A DNA stretch of 64,000 bases from Microbacterium hydrocarbonoxydans (lineage in GTDB: Bacteria > Actinomycetota > Actinomycetes > Actinomycetales > Microbacteriaceae), in assembly GCF_900105205.1 (NCBI RefSeq), contig NZ_FNSQ01000005.1, positions 1,488,001-1,552,000 on the forward strand. Direction: 5' to 3'. Of this stretch, positions 16,364-24,808 are shown piece after piece (position 1 is the stretch's first letter; the number at the start of each line of letters is the position of its first letter). A program made the translations under genes and the position numbers. The notes under the pieces were generated by a model that searched no databases, had not been told where the DNA came from, and saw only the letters and a program-made list of their open reading frames with translations.

Positions 16364-17901
16364 CAGCGGTACCTCCCCTCGGCCCACCAGCGCTCGCCGG
16401 TGCAGAAGACGAGCCAGGCGCGATCGTGGTCGTCGATGATCTGCAGCCGGTGTCCCTTCTTGCCGCCGGCGGCATCCCACCGGCGTTCGTGGATGGGCCA
16501 GGGACCGGCCCAGGCGCGGACCTCGTCGCCGTCGATGCGCGTCGGAGCCGCGGAGAGGGCGCCGCGGTCGTCGACGTGGATCGTCTGCCCATCCGGTGCG
16601 AGGACCCCGATCGGTCGAGGAGGACGGAAGACCTCGGCGGGCAGCGGATCGGGCAGGCTCCCCGGCCACGGACGCTCGGGGTCGTGCGTGACCACGGCGC
16701 GTTCTCCCCACGGGGTGAGCACCTGGCGGTCGGCGAGCCAGCGCCCGCCCGAGAGCGCGGCGGTGACCACCCCCTCGTGCCCGAGCATGGTCTGCACGCG
16801 GGAGATGGCGTGATGCAGCCGCTCATCCGTGCCGGACCCGAAGAGCCCAGGCTGATGGTGGGCGGCGTCGTCGACCGCCACGGGGACGATCCGCACCAGG
16901 GCGATGCCGCCGAAGGCACGGGCCTCATCGACCGGCTTCTTGGCGTTCTCCGCGCCGAGCGCCTCGAGCTGCCAGCGCACCCGGTCGACGAGGTCGGCGG
17001 CATCGAAGCAGGTGGGATGCAGCCAGGGGCGGGAGAACACCATGCCGTCATCGTCGACCAGGTCGATACGCACCTCTGTGCACACCACCGAGGCCTCTCC
17101 GAGAGCCAGCATCACCGCATCCGCCGTCTGCCGCACCGCGAACGCGACCTGATCGGCTCCCGCCAGCGGCGGTTCGAACTCGACCGAGCGCACCAGTTCG
17201 GGGTCGGGAGGGCGTGGCACCACGGCGCGTGAATCCGACCCGCCCGCCAGGGCGTGCAGGCGTGCACCGCGCTCGCCGAAGCGATCGCGGACATCGGTCT
17301 CATCGAGGGCGGCGAACTCGCCCAGCGTCCGAACCCCGAGCCGGACGAGCAGGTCGGCGAGCTGGTCGTCTTTCAGCACCTGCACGGGGAGCGGGGCGAG
17401 GAAGTCCTCGGCCCTCCCCGGAGGGACGACGGTGCAGGGGGTGCGACCTCTCGCGGCGAGCTCGGCGGTGAAGGGGCCGTCGGCGATGCCCACGCGGACC
17501 TCGGGGAAGCCCGCCTCGCCGAGGACGTCGATCAGAGCGGCCCCGGCCTCGGCTTCGCCGCCGTGGTAGCGGGAGATGCCGCGGGCGCGCACGGCGGCGA
17601 GACCGGGACGCAGGAGGGCAGCACCAGGGGCGTGCTTCTCGATGAGCTGCAGCACGGGCAGGAAGGCCCGCTCGTCGCGAGCGGTGTCGTGCGGGAGCAC
17701 GCGCAGCGACGAGATGTGGCCCTGTGCGACTCGGCGCCGTTGACCGGCGCGCACCCCGTGCTCTCTCGCCGATGCCGTGCAGGCGATGACGGTGTTCGCG
17801 TGCACGAGAGCGGTCGGCGGATGCGGCGGCGCCCCGCCGAGCGCCGCCCGCAGCGGCCAGTCGGGGAACCACAGGGCGACGACGCGGAGGGGAGCGCTCA
17901 T
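16363..17901 (-). CDS. imuB: Y-family polymerase-like mutasome protein ImuB
   Basis: 512 residues; the ATG at 17901 overlaps the imuA stop (ATGA). The N-terminal half (VVALWFPDWPLRAAL, GISRYHGGEAEAGAAL, VRVGIADGPFTAELAA) follows the Y-family fold, but the acidic metal ligands of active polymerases are not visible at the expected places. That fits ImuB, which is a catalytically dead clamp-binding adaptor linking ImuA' and DnaE2. The LGEFAAL and RFGERGARLHALAGG segments resemble the thumb helix-hairpin-helix. The C-terminal third is the DnaE2-interacting extension typical of the family. Confidence 0.92.
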   Translation of the reverse strand: MSAPLRVVALWFPDWPLRAALGGAPPHPPTALVHANTVIACTASAREHGVRAGQRRRVAQGHISSLRVLPHDTARDERAFLPVLQLIEKHAPGAALLRPGLAAVRARGISRYHGGEAEAGAALIDVLGEAGFPEVRVGIADGPFTAELAARGRTPCTVVPPGRAEDFLAPLPVQVLKDDQLADLLVRLGVRTLGEFAALDETDVRDRFGERGARLHALAGGSDSRAVVPRPPDPELVRSVEFEPPLAGADQVAFAVRQTADAVMLALGEASVVCTEVRIDLVDDDGMVFSRPWLHPTCFDAADLVDRVRWQLEALGAENAKKPVDEARAFGGIALVRIVPVAVDDAAHHQPGLFGSGTDERLHHAISRVQTMLGHEGVVTAALSGGRWLADRQVLTPWGERAVVTHDPERPWPGSLPDPLPAEVFRPPRPIGVLAPDGQTIHVDDRGALSAAPTRIDGDEVRAWAGPWPIHERRWDAAGGKKGHRLQIIDDHDRAWLVFCTGERWWAEGRYR

Positions 17902-18692
17902 CCGGCCACCGCCAGCGGGTACTCGCGCGCGCCGGTGCCGTCGCCGCGCAGGCCGGGCAGCGCGGTCAGCTCTGTCACGGTCTCTGCGGGGATGCTCTCG
18001 GACGGCAGCTGCTCGACAGCGCCCTGGGCGCCGGGGAGACGCACCCGCACGCTCGATGGCTGCGGACTGTGTCTCGTCCTCGCGGTCACGGTGGCCGTCG
18101 ATCCCTCGATCAGCCCCCACCCCTCGCCGACGCCGAGCCAGTGCTGGTCGTGCAGGCGGATCGATCCCTCGCTCTGCGGCCACGCGCCGGAGGCGGTGGT
18201 CTCGGCGACGAGGAGGGTGCTCCCTCTGTCCCGCAGGCGAGCGCTCAACCGGGACACGTCGGCATCACGCGCCCTACTCCCCGGTTGCACGGCGATCAGG
18301 GGCACGACCTCGGCGAGGGCGGAGGTGGCCGCGAGCCAGCGGTCTCCCGGCTCGGGGACGAGAATCAGGCGAGGCAGCTCGATGCCGAACGCCGCTGCCG
18401 CCTCGACGCCCAGGGTCGGCATGCCGACGACGGCGCACCAGTGCCCCCGCTGAGAGGCGGCCGCGAGCAGGGCGAGGATGAGGCTCGGCGAGGGGGAGAC
18501 GGTATAGGCGGTGCCCGTCTGCAGCCCCTGCTCGGGAAGGAGGGAGGAGAATGCCGGATCGAGGGGAAGCAGCTGATGCTCGCTGCGTCGCCGCTGCATA
18601 CGGCTGATCTCCCGGCGCAGCCGAAGAACCTCTCCGGCGCGGGAGTCGCCAGCCGGAGAGAGCGCGGTCACCGCATCGAGCCCGATCCCCAT
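17898..18692 (-). CDS. imuA: Mutasome protein ImuA' (RecA-like)
   Basis: The ATG at 18692, after CGAGG, gives 264 residues. The protein has a degenerate RecA/SulA-like fold: a hydrophobic strand at WCAVVGMPTLG in place of a clean Walker A, then LPRLILVPEPGDRWLAATSAL and VSRLSARLRDRGSTLLVAET. The position directly upstream of imuB-dnaE2 with ATGA overlaps identifies it as imuA'. A LexA box covers its promoter region. Longer in-frame starts upstream would run through that box and are rejected. Confidence 0.85.
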   Translation of the reverse strand: MGIGLDAVTALSPAGDSRAGEVLRLRREISRMQRRRSEHQLLPLDPAFSSLLPEQGLQTGTAYTVSPSPSLILALLAAASQRGHWCAVVGMPTLGVEAAAAFGIELPRLILVPEPGDRWLAATSALAEVVPLIAVQPGSRARDADVSRLSARLRDRGSTLLVAETTASGAWPQSEGSIRLHDQHWLGVGEGWGLIEGSTATVTARTRHSPQPSSVRVRLPGAQGAVEQLPSESIPAETVTELTALPGLRGDGTGAREYPLAVAG

Positions 18693-18702
18693 GCATCCAT
18701 CC

Positions 18703-18718
18703 TCGAAGATATGTACTA
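18703..18718 (-). promoter_or_regulatory. LexA (SOS) box of the imuA-imuB-dnaE2 operon
   Basis: On the + strand the site reads TCGAAGATATGTACTA, matching 13 of 16 positions of the actinobacterial SOS box TCGAACATATGTTCGA. It begins 11 bases before the imuA start codon. Repression by LexA and induction by DNA damage are expected. Confidence 0.8.
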
Positions 18719-18825
18719 ATAAATCAACTGGAGAAGATGACGCTAGTTCGAACCTCCGACATCGGCGGCAGGGGTTATCCACACGCCCCGCATCCTCGCC
18801 CTCCGGCTTCTCCTACCCTTCGGTG

Positions 18826-19296
18826 ATGGACATCCGCTCCCTGCTCGTGGTGGCCGTGCATCTGGTGCTCGTCGGGATCGGCTGCCGACTCCTCGTCATC
18901 GACATCCGCACCCACCGATTGCCGGATCGGATCGTGCTGCCCACGCTCGCCGCCCTCCTCGTCCTGGTCGCTGTCGACGCCCTGGTGACCGGCGACAGAG
19001 CACCTCTCCTCCGGGCCGGCTGCGGTCTGCTGATCCTCGGCGGCTTCTACGGCGCACTCCGCCTGATCAGCCGGGAGGGCATGGGGGGAGGAGATGTGAA
19101 GCTCGGTGCCCTCCTCGGCCTGGTGCTGGGGTGGCACGGCTGGCAGGCGCTCGCCGTCGGTGCGGCGTCGGCCTTCGTCCTGGCCGCCCTGTACGCCGTG
19201 ACGCTGATGCTGCTCGACAGGGCCGACGGCTCCACGCGCATCGCCTTCGGACCGTGGATGATCGTCGGGGCCGTGCTCGGCATCCTCCTGCGATGA
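18826..19296 (+). CDS. A24-family prepilin peptidase
   Basis: 156 residues with about five or six membrane segments. The two catalytic Asp of type IV prepilin peptidases are in DIRTHRLPD (Asp26) and GGGD (Asp90, within GMGGGDVKLG). The N-terminal methylase domain of full PilD is missing, giving the short form usual for Tad/Flp systems. TACCCT (18814-18819), 6 bases before the ATG, suggests leaderless expression. No pilus genes are adjacent. It is divergent from imuA. Confidence 0.88.
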   Translation: MDIRSLLVVAVHLVLVGIGCRLLVIDIRTHRLPDRIVLPTLAALLVLVAVDALVTGDRAPLLRAGCGLLILGGFYGALRLISREGMGGGDVKLGALLGLVLGWHGWQALAVGAASAFVLAALYAVTLMLLDRADGSTRIAFGPWMIVGAVLGILLR

Positions 19297-19331
19297 GCTC
19301 GGATCGGTCGCGGCGGGGATAGGGTGAGGAC

Positions 19332-19544
19332 ATGGCACTCGCACGACTTCACGGCGGCCCGCTCGACGGGCAGATCATTCCTCTGGGCGACGCGGACGAC
19401 AAGCTGATCGTCCCCTACAGCGAGACCCAGGTGGTGTACAACCGACGCGGTGACGCGCAGAACACCGGCGACGCCGACGGCCCCACCGAGGTGGACTACT
19501 GGTACGACGAATCCCTCGAGGACATCAGTCCGTCGGATGACTGA
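19332..19544 (+). CDS. Small conserved hypothetical protein
   Basis: A 70-residue acidic protein. It begins MALARLHGGPLDGQIIPLG, a pattern seen in small actinobacterial proteins of unknown role, and continues with VVYNRRGD and DYWYDESLED. It has both a GAGGA site and a TAGGGT element 6 bases before the ATG. It overlaps the CYTH gene by 8 bases, so the two are probably co-translated. Confidence 0.75.
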   Translation: MALARLHGGPLDGQIIPLGDADDKLIVPYSETQVVYNRRGDAQNTGDADGPTEVDYWYDESLEDISPSDD

Positions 19545-20181
19545 GCACCACCCCGCGCCGCAGGCAGGATCCGAGCCCTCCCGCACTGTCGAGGTCGAGC
19601 GCAAGTACGACGTCGACGACGCCACCCCGCTGCCCGACTGGACAGGGCTCCCCGGCGTCGACGAGATCTCCGAGGGCGAGGTGCGCGAGCTCGACGCCCG
19701 CTACCTCGACACCGCGGATGCCGATCTCTCCCGTGCCGGTGTGGCCCTTCGGCGCCGCACGGGCGGACCGGATGCCGGCTGGCACATCAAGGGTCCGCGT
19801 GAGGGTGACGGCCGGGTCGAGATCGGCTGGCCGCTGGGCGATGACGACAGTGTCCCCGCCGAGGTGACCGAGACCCTGTCGCGGTGGACGACGGGAGAGC
19901 TGACGCCGCTCGCCCGCATCGAGAACGCCCGCACCGCGTACCTGCTCACCGGCCAGGACGGCGTGATCGCCGAGTTCGTCGACGACCGGGTCCGTGCGAC
20001 CGATCTGCGGCACGGCGTCAGCCGGGAATGGCGGGAGTGGGAGTTCGAGCTGGGTCCTGCGGCGCCTGCCGACGCGGCAGGGCGTGAGAGGCTGTTCGCC
20101 GCTGTCGAGGCCGCGGTTCACACGGCCGGCGGTCGTACGGCATCATCCGGCTCCAAGCTGGCCCGTGCTCTCGGTTTCTGA
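19537..20181 (+). CDS. CYTH domain protein (triphosphate tunnel metalloenzyme)
   Basis: The ATG at 19537 lies 8 bases inside the previous gene and gives 214 residues. The N-terminal EVERKYDV is the ExExK signature of CYTH/ThTPase enzymes. Further tunnel residues are in VALRRRTGG, WHIKGPRE, ARIENARTAYLL and EWEFELG. The family hydrolyses thiamine triphosphate, inorganic triphosphate or similar. The last residues include the usual SGSKLARALG. The physiological substrate is unknown. Confidence 0.88.
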   Translation: MTEHHPAPQAGSEPSRTVEVERKYDVDDATPLPDWTGLPGVDEISEGEVRELDARYLDTADADLSRAGVALRRRTGGPDAGWHIKGPREGDGRVEIGWPLGDDDSVPAEVTETLSRWTTGELTPLARIENARTAYLLTGQDGVIAEFVDDRVRATDLRHGVSREWREWEFELGPAAPADAAGRERLFAAVEAAVHTAGGRTASSGSKLARALGF

Positions 20182-20235
20182 CCCGCGGCGCAAGCCCCTT
20201 TCCTCCTCTCGCGCGCTCGTGCTTGAGTGACAGAC

Positions 20236-21390
20236 ATGACCCGCTCTGCCGTTCTCCGCTCGCTGCGCACCATCGTCCCGGACACCGTCCTCGAGCAGGA
20301 GGAGATCCACGACATCTTCGCCGCGCAGCCGGAGATCGGACGACTCGCACGACGCATCATCGGAGCCTCATTCAACGGGTCCGGGATCGACACACGCCAC
20401 ACCGTGATCGGCGAGCTCGCCTCCGCCGCATCGGAGAACGAGTCGATCTTCTACGACCGGGACTCCGGCGTCCTGGCCTCGCCGGGGACCAAGACCCGCA
20501 ACGACATCTACGTGCGGGAGGCGTCGCGGCTCTTCGTCGAGGTCGCCCGCAGCGCCCTGGATGCCGACCCCGACGTCGTCGCGTCCGACGTGACGCATGT
20601 CATCACGGCATCCTGCACAGGATTCCACGCCCCAGGACCCGAGTACGAGATCGTCCGCGGGCTCGGCCTGTCCGACAGCGTCCAGCGGTATCACCTCGGC
20701 TTCATGGGCTGCTACGCCTCGATGCCGGCCCTGCGTGCCGCGGCCCAGTTCTGCGCAGCGGATCCCGATGCGGTCGTCCTCGTCGTCAGCGTCGAGCTGT
20801 GCACGCTGCATCTGCGCTCGTCCGAGGATCCCGACCTCATCGTCGCGAACTCCCTGTTCGCCGACGGCGCGGCCGCCGGGATCGTCACTGCACGCGACCT
20901 GCCCACTCCCGTGCCCGCCGTGCGCCTGGACGGCTTCCACACGGCGATCGCCGCCGAGGGGGAGAAGGACATGTCCTGGACCATCGGCGACCACGGCTTC
21001 GAGATGATCCTCTCCACAGCGGTGCCGCAGATCATCGGCGAGACCATCATCGGGGCGATCCGACCGCTGTACGCCCGCGAGGGAGAGCTCGCAGCCGCCT
21101 TCGACCAGGGGAGGGTGGGCGAGCGCGTGGAGCATTGGGCCATCCATCCCGGAGGCCGCAGCATCCTCGATCGGGTGCAGGAGCGACTGCACCTCAGTGA
21201 CGCGCAGCTGCATCCGGCACGCGAGACGCTGCGGCAGTACGGCAACATGTCCAGCGCCACGATCCTGTTCGTGATCAAGCGCATCCTGGACGACGGCGCG
21301 GCAGACGGGTCGCGGATCGCGGCGATGGCGTTCGGGCCGGGACTCACCGCCGAGAGCGCCCTCATGACCGTCTCGTCCGGCGTCGCATGA
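20236..21390 (+). CDS. Type III polyketide synthase
   Basis: 384 residues from the ATG at 20236 (an in-frame GTG at 20227 would add three). The chalcone-synthase-like triad is complete: Cys159 in GFMGCYA, His304 in HWAIHPGG and Asn337 in YGNMSSATI, at spacings close to those of plant CHS. Such homodimers condense a starter acyl-CoA with malonyl-CoA units to pyrones or alkylresorcinols. It is coupled (ATGA) to a methyltransferase, which suggests a methylated phenolic lipid or quinone-like product. No clear ribosome site is visible. Confidence 0.92.
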   Translation: MTRSAVLRSLRTIVPDTVLEQEEIHDIFAAQPEIGRLARRIIGASFNGSGIDTRHTVIGELASAASENESIFYDRDSGVLASPGTKTRNDIYVREASRLFVEVARSALDADPDVVASDVTHVITASCTGFHAPGPEYEIVRGLGLSDSVQRYHLGFMGCYASMPALRAAAQFCAADPDAVVLVVSVELCTLHLRSSEDPDLIVANSLFADGAAAGIVTARDLPTPVPAVRLDGFHTAIAAEGEKDMSWTIGDHGFEMILSTAVPQIIGETIIGAIRPLYAREGELAAAFDQGRVGERVEHWAIHPGGRSILDRVQERLHLSDAQLHPARETLRQYGNMSSATILFVIKRILDDGAADGSRIAAMAFGPGLTAESALMTVSSGVA

Positions 21391-22109
21391 CCCACGATCT
21401 CTCGGTGCGCGCTGTCGATGCCCGCGAGCTGATGGACGATCCGGATGCCGACATCGGCATGCTCGAGCGGACGTATGAGCGCTTCCGGCTCGTGAACGCC
21501 CTGGTGTCGCATCCGGGGCGGCTCTATCGGCGCGACGTCCGTCCGCGGGCGCGCCGCGGCCCGATCCGCATCCTCGACATTGGCGCGGGCGGAGGCGACG
21601 TGAGCCGGATGATCGCAGCCCGGCTGCGCCGAGACGGGTTGTCGGCGGAGATCACGGCGCTGGATGCCGACGAGCGGGCGATCCGCTGGGCGTCCGACCG
21701 CGACGGGGGCGCGGGGGTGACCTACCGCTGCGCGTTCGCGGCCGACCTGGTGGCGGAGGGACAGGAGTACGACGTGGTGTTCTCCAACCACGTCCTGCAC
21801 CACCTCACAGCACCGGAGCTGCACGGACTGCTCCGGGACTCCGCCGCGCTCGTGCGCGAGGGCGGTGCGGTCGTGCATCGCGACATCGCGCGCGGCAGGG
21901 TGGCCTATGCGCTCTACGGCGCGGTGACCTGGCTGCTCGGCGGCACCCTGTTCCGCGGATCGTTCATCCGCGAGGACGGGCTGATCAGCATCCGACGGTC
22001 GTACACGACGGAGGAGCTGGCGGACGCCGTCCCGACCGGGTGGAGTGTGCGATTCGGACTGCCGTCGCGGCTCGAGCTGCGCTGGGACGCTCGCACCGCA
22101 CGGCCCTGA
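21387..22109 (+). CDS. Class I SAM-dependent methyltransferase
   Basis: 240 residues. The ATG overlaps the polyketide synthase stop. Motif I, ILDIGAGGGDVSR, is near residues 62-74; the acidic ribose-binding motif ALDADERAI follows, then FSNHVLHHL. The fold resembles UbiE/UbiG-type O- or C-methyltransferases. Coupling to the type III synthase points to methylation of its resorcinol or quinone product. The FAD-dependent oxidoreductase often third in such operons is not present; a terminator follows directly. Confidence 0.87.
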   Translation: MTHDLSVRAVDARELMDDPDADIGMLERTYERFRLVNALVSHPGRLYRRDVRPRARRGPIRILDIGAGGGDVSRMIAARLRRDGLSAEITALDADERAIRWASDRDGGAGVTYRCAFAADLVAEGQEYDVVFSNHVLHHLTAPELHGLLRDSAALVREGGAVVHRDIARGRVAYALYGAVTWLLGGTLFRGSFIREDGLISIRRSYTTEELADAVPTGWSVRFGLPSRLELRWDARTARP

Positions 22110-22114
22110 CACAC

Positions 22115-22149
22115 GAAGGCCCGGTCACGCGCGAGCGTGCCGGGCCTTC
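22115..22149. terminator. Bidirectional intrinsic terminator
   Basis: GAAGGCCCGG (22115-22124) pairs perfectly with 22140-22149, and CACGC/GCGTG continues inside with a 4-base loop. It separates the convergent methyltransferase and lpdA genes. Confidence 0.8.
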
Positions 22150-22165
22150 ATATGTGCGCGGTCGA

Positions 22166-23563
22166 TCAGAAGTTGATCATGTGGCCGGCGAGGCCGTGGA
22201 AGCCCTCCTGCAGCGCCTCCGACAGCGTCGGGTGGGTGTGCACGTTGCGGGCCAGTTCGAGTGCGGTGAGGTCCCACTTCTGCGCGAGCGTCAGCTCGGG
22301 CAGGAGTTCGGAGACATCGGGGCCGATCATGTGGGCGCCGATGAGTTCGAGGTGCTCGGCGTCGGCGATGAGCTTGACGAAGCCGACCGGCTCGCCGAGT
22401 CCGTGAGCCTTGCCGTTGGCCATGAACGGGAACGTCGCGACCTTGATCTCGCGGCCCTCGTCCTTCGCCTGCTGCTCGGTGAGGCCGAAGGAGGCGACCT
22501 GCGGCGAGCAGAACGTCGCGCGGGGCATCATCCGGTAGTCGCCGAGGGTCTGGGTCTCGGCGCCGCCGATCGTCTCGGCCGCCACGACGCCCTGAGCCTC
22601 GGCGACGTGGGCGAGCTGCAGCTTGGCGGTGACATCGCCGATGGCGTAGATGCCGTCGACGTTGGTGCGCATGTGGTCGTCGATCGCGATCGCGCCGCGC
22701 TCGGTCAGCTGCACACCGGTGGCCTCCAGGCCGAAGCCCTCGACGTTCGGCGCGAAGCCGACAGACATGAGGACCTTATCGGCCTCGATCGACGCCTGCT
22801 GTCCGTCCTTGCCGGTGTACGACACCGTGACGGAGGAGCCGTTGTCGACGACGGACTCGACCTTGGTGGAGGTGAGGATGTCGACGCCGTAGTTCTTGTA
22901 CTGCTTGGTGATCTCCTTCGACACGTCGGCGTCCTCGTTGGGGAGCGCGCGGTCGAGGAACTCGATGATCGTGACCTTGACGCCGTAGTTCGTCATCACG
23001 TAGGCGAACTCCATGCCGATGGCGCCGGCGCCGACGATGACGATCGACTTCGGGAGCTCGCGCGAGAGGATCTGCTCCTCGTACGTCACGACGTTGTCGC
23101 TGAGCTGGACGCCGGGGAGCAGGCGCACCTTGGAGCCGGTGGCGATGATGGCGTTGTCGAAGGTGACCTCCTCGGTCGACCCGTCCGACTTCGCGACCGA
23201 GATGGCCTTAGGGCCGGTGAAGGTGCCGCGGCCGTCGTACTCGGTCACCTTGTTCTTCTTCATCAGGAAGTGGATGCCCTTGACGCGCCCGTCGGCGACG
23301 ACGCGGCTTCGGTCGAACGCCTTGCCGTAGTCGATCGTGAACTCACCCGAGATGCCGAAGAAGTCGGCCTTGTGGTTGAGCGTGTGCGCGAGCTCCGCGT
23401 TCTTCAGAAGAGCCTTGGAGGGGATGCAGCCGACGTTGAGGCACACACCACCCCAGTACTTCTCTTCGATGATGGCGGTGGACAGACCGAGCTGCGCGCT
23501 GCGAACCGCAGCGACGTATCCGCCGGGACCTGCACCGAGGATGACGACATCGTAGTGTGGCAT
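22166..23563 (-). CDS. lpdA: Dihydrolipoyl dehydrogenase (E3)
   Basis: 465 residues, the usual E3 length. The FAD motif GAGPGGY is at 10-16, the redox disulfide in GGVCLNVGC (Cys41/Cys46), the NAD motif at [12 protein letters not shown], and the C-terminal catalytic dyad at HPTLSE (His444, Glu449). It reoxidises dihydrolipoamide in the pyruvate and 2-oxoglutarate dehydrogenase complexes, passing electrons to NAD+. garA/odhI, the regulator of 2-oxoglutarate dehydrogenase in actinobacteria, lies 0.8 kb upstream on the other strand. Confidence 0.96.
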   Translation of the reverse strand: MPHYDVVILGAGPGGYVAAVRSAQLGLSTAIIEEKYWGGVCLNVGCIPSKALLKNAELAHTLNHKADFFGISGEFTIDYGKAFDRSRVVADGRVKGIHFLMKKNKVTEYDGRGTFTGPKAISVAKSDGSTEEVTFDNAIIATGSKVRLLPGVQLSDNVVTYEEQILSRELPKSIVIVGAGAIGMEFAYVMTNYGVKVTIIEFLDRALPNEDADVSKEITKQYKNYGVDILTSTKVESVVDNGSSVTVSYTGKDGQQASIEADKVLMSVGFAPNVEGFGLEATGVQLTERGAIAIDDHMRTNVDGIYAIGDVTAKLQLAHVAEAQGVVAAETIGGAETQTLGDYRMMPRATFCSPQVASFGLTEQQAKDEGREIKVATFPFMANGKAHGLGEPVGFVKLIADAEHLELIGAHMIGPDVSELLPELTLAQKWDLTALELARNVHTHPTLSEALQEGFHGLAGHMINF

Positions 23564-23572
23564 GCCTTAAGC

Positions 23573-24223
23573 CTATCGCTCCGAGGGGTCGTCGGAATCG
23601 GTCTCGGCGGCGCCGCGGCGTCCGCGGATCGTGAGCCAGACGACGATGGCGATGACGGCCAGGACGGCGGCGATCGAGATCGCCCAGATCCAGACCGAGG
23701 CGGATGCCGATTCGTCGGCCCGCGGTGCCTGGGTGATTCCGGAGTCAGGGGCGGCAGTGGCCGCGGCGGTGGGCTCCGCGGTGTCGGGCGCCGGCGTCGG
23801 TGCGGCGGTGGCCACAGCCTCTGTGGCCGTGCTGACGGCGAAGTCGAACTCCCCGGAGGTGGGGTGGCCGTCGCTCGAGACGACCTTCCAGATGACGTGG
23901 TACTCGCCGGCGGGTCCCTGCCCGGTGAGCGGCTGTGTCACGATCGCGCCGTCCACGGTGGCCGCGCCGTCGGTGACAGAAGCGCCTGAGGTGTCGGTCA
24001 CGACCACCTCGGTGGCCCCGTCGCCGTCGATGATCTTCGCGCTGAAGGTCAGAGTGAGCTCGGTGGGGAGCGTCTCGACGGTGCCGTCCGCCTCGGGGGA
24101 GGAGGCGAGCAGGCTGTCGTGCGCTGACGCCGACAAGGGCGCCAACAGCACGAGGAAGGCGGTGAGGAGCGCCGCCGCGAGGGCGATCGGGGTCACGGGA
24201 AGACGACGGGCTGTGGTTTTCAC
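23573..24223 (-). CDS. CopC-domain copper resistance protein, membrane anchored
   Basis: 216 residues from a GTG start. A signal peptide (about 1-34) ends in SASA, leaving His35 (HDSLL) as the mature N-terminus, the copper ligand of CopC proteins. A second conserved His is in SSDGHPTSGEF. Residues 36-130 form the cupredoxin-like domain. A Thr/Ala/Pro-rich linker follows, then a membrane segment (about 178-200) and a basic-acidic tail. It probably binds copper outside the membrane. The CopD partner is not nearby. Confidence 0.85.
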   Translation of the reverse strand: MKTTARRLPVTPIALAAALLTAFLVLLAPLSASAHDSLLASSPEADGTVETLPTELTLTFSAKIIDGDGATEVVVTDTSGASVTDGAATVDGAIVTQPLTGQGPAGEYHVIWKVVSSDGHPTSGEFDFAVSTATEAVATAAPTPAPDTAEPTAAATAAPDSGITQAPRADESASASVWIWAISIAAVLAVIAIVVWLTIRGRRGAAETDSDDPSER

Positions 24224-24322
24224 GTGACCAGCCTATGAACCCCCGGTATGCGATGGCTGAGTGCCGATCCGGCTCACGCTGTCCGCCCCGCATCAGTTAG
24301 TCTGGAGGACTAGGAGGGCATA

Positions 24323-24808
24323 GTGACAGACAGCGAAAGCCGATCGGGCGGAGACGCCGCGATCCATCGTCCCGGCGAGCAGAGGCACGACGTGACGCAG
24401 ACGTTCGGGCATGACTCGGACCTTTCCTTCGTGCCTTTCGGCGTGGAGCTGACAGATGTGGAGCAGAGCGCGATCGCTGCTCTCCCCTCGGGGTCGGCAC
24501 TGCTGCTCGTGCGGTCGGGTGCCCTTGCAGGTGCCCGCTACCTGCTCGACACCGATGTGACGACCATCGGACGGCACCCGGAGGCGGACATCTTCTTCGA
24601 TGACGTGACGGTCTCACGGCGTCACGCCGAGGTCACCCGCAACGGATCGACGTTCGAGATCATCGATCAGCGCTCCCTCAACGGAACCTACGTGAACGGC
24701 GAGCGCGTCGACCGCAGCGCGCTGGTCGACGGCACCGAGCTCCGCGTCGGCAAGTTCCGACTGAACTTCTTCGCCTCTCCGGTCGATCGCGTCGCGGCGA
24801 CCGACTGA
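24323..24808 (+). CDS. garA: FHA-domain regulator of 2-oxoglutarate metabolism (GarA/OdhI)
   Basis: 161 residues; a GTG 5 bases after TAGGAGG. The FHA domain (about 65-155) shows TIGRHPEADIFFDD, SRRHAEV and SLNGTYVNGE. The N-terminal arm holds Thr residues in VTQTFG, corresponding in place to the phospho-Thr switch of GarA/OdhI. In actinobacteria the unphosphorylated protein inhibits 2-oxoglutarate dehydrogenase, and PknB/PknG-type kinases relieve this. A pknB gene lies about 12.3 kb away. TAGTCT at 24298-24303 may be the -10 element. Confidence 0.9.
   Translation: MTDSESRSGGDAAIHRPGEQRHDVTQTFGHDSDLSFVPFGVELTDVEQSAIAALPSGSALLLVRSGALAGARYLLDTDVTTIGRHPEADIFFDDVTVSRRHAEVTRNGSTFEIIDQRSLNGTYVNGERVDRSALVDGTELRVGKFRLNFFASPVDRVAATD

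Noticed and set aside
18748..18763. Second LexA box upstream of imuA
   Set aside because: Only the TCGAAC half matches; the other half does not.
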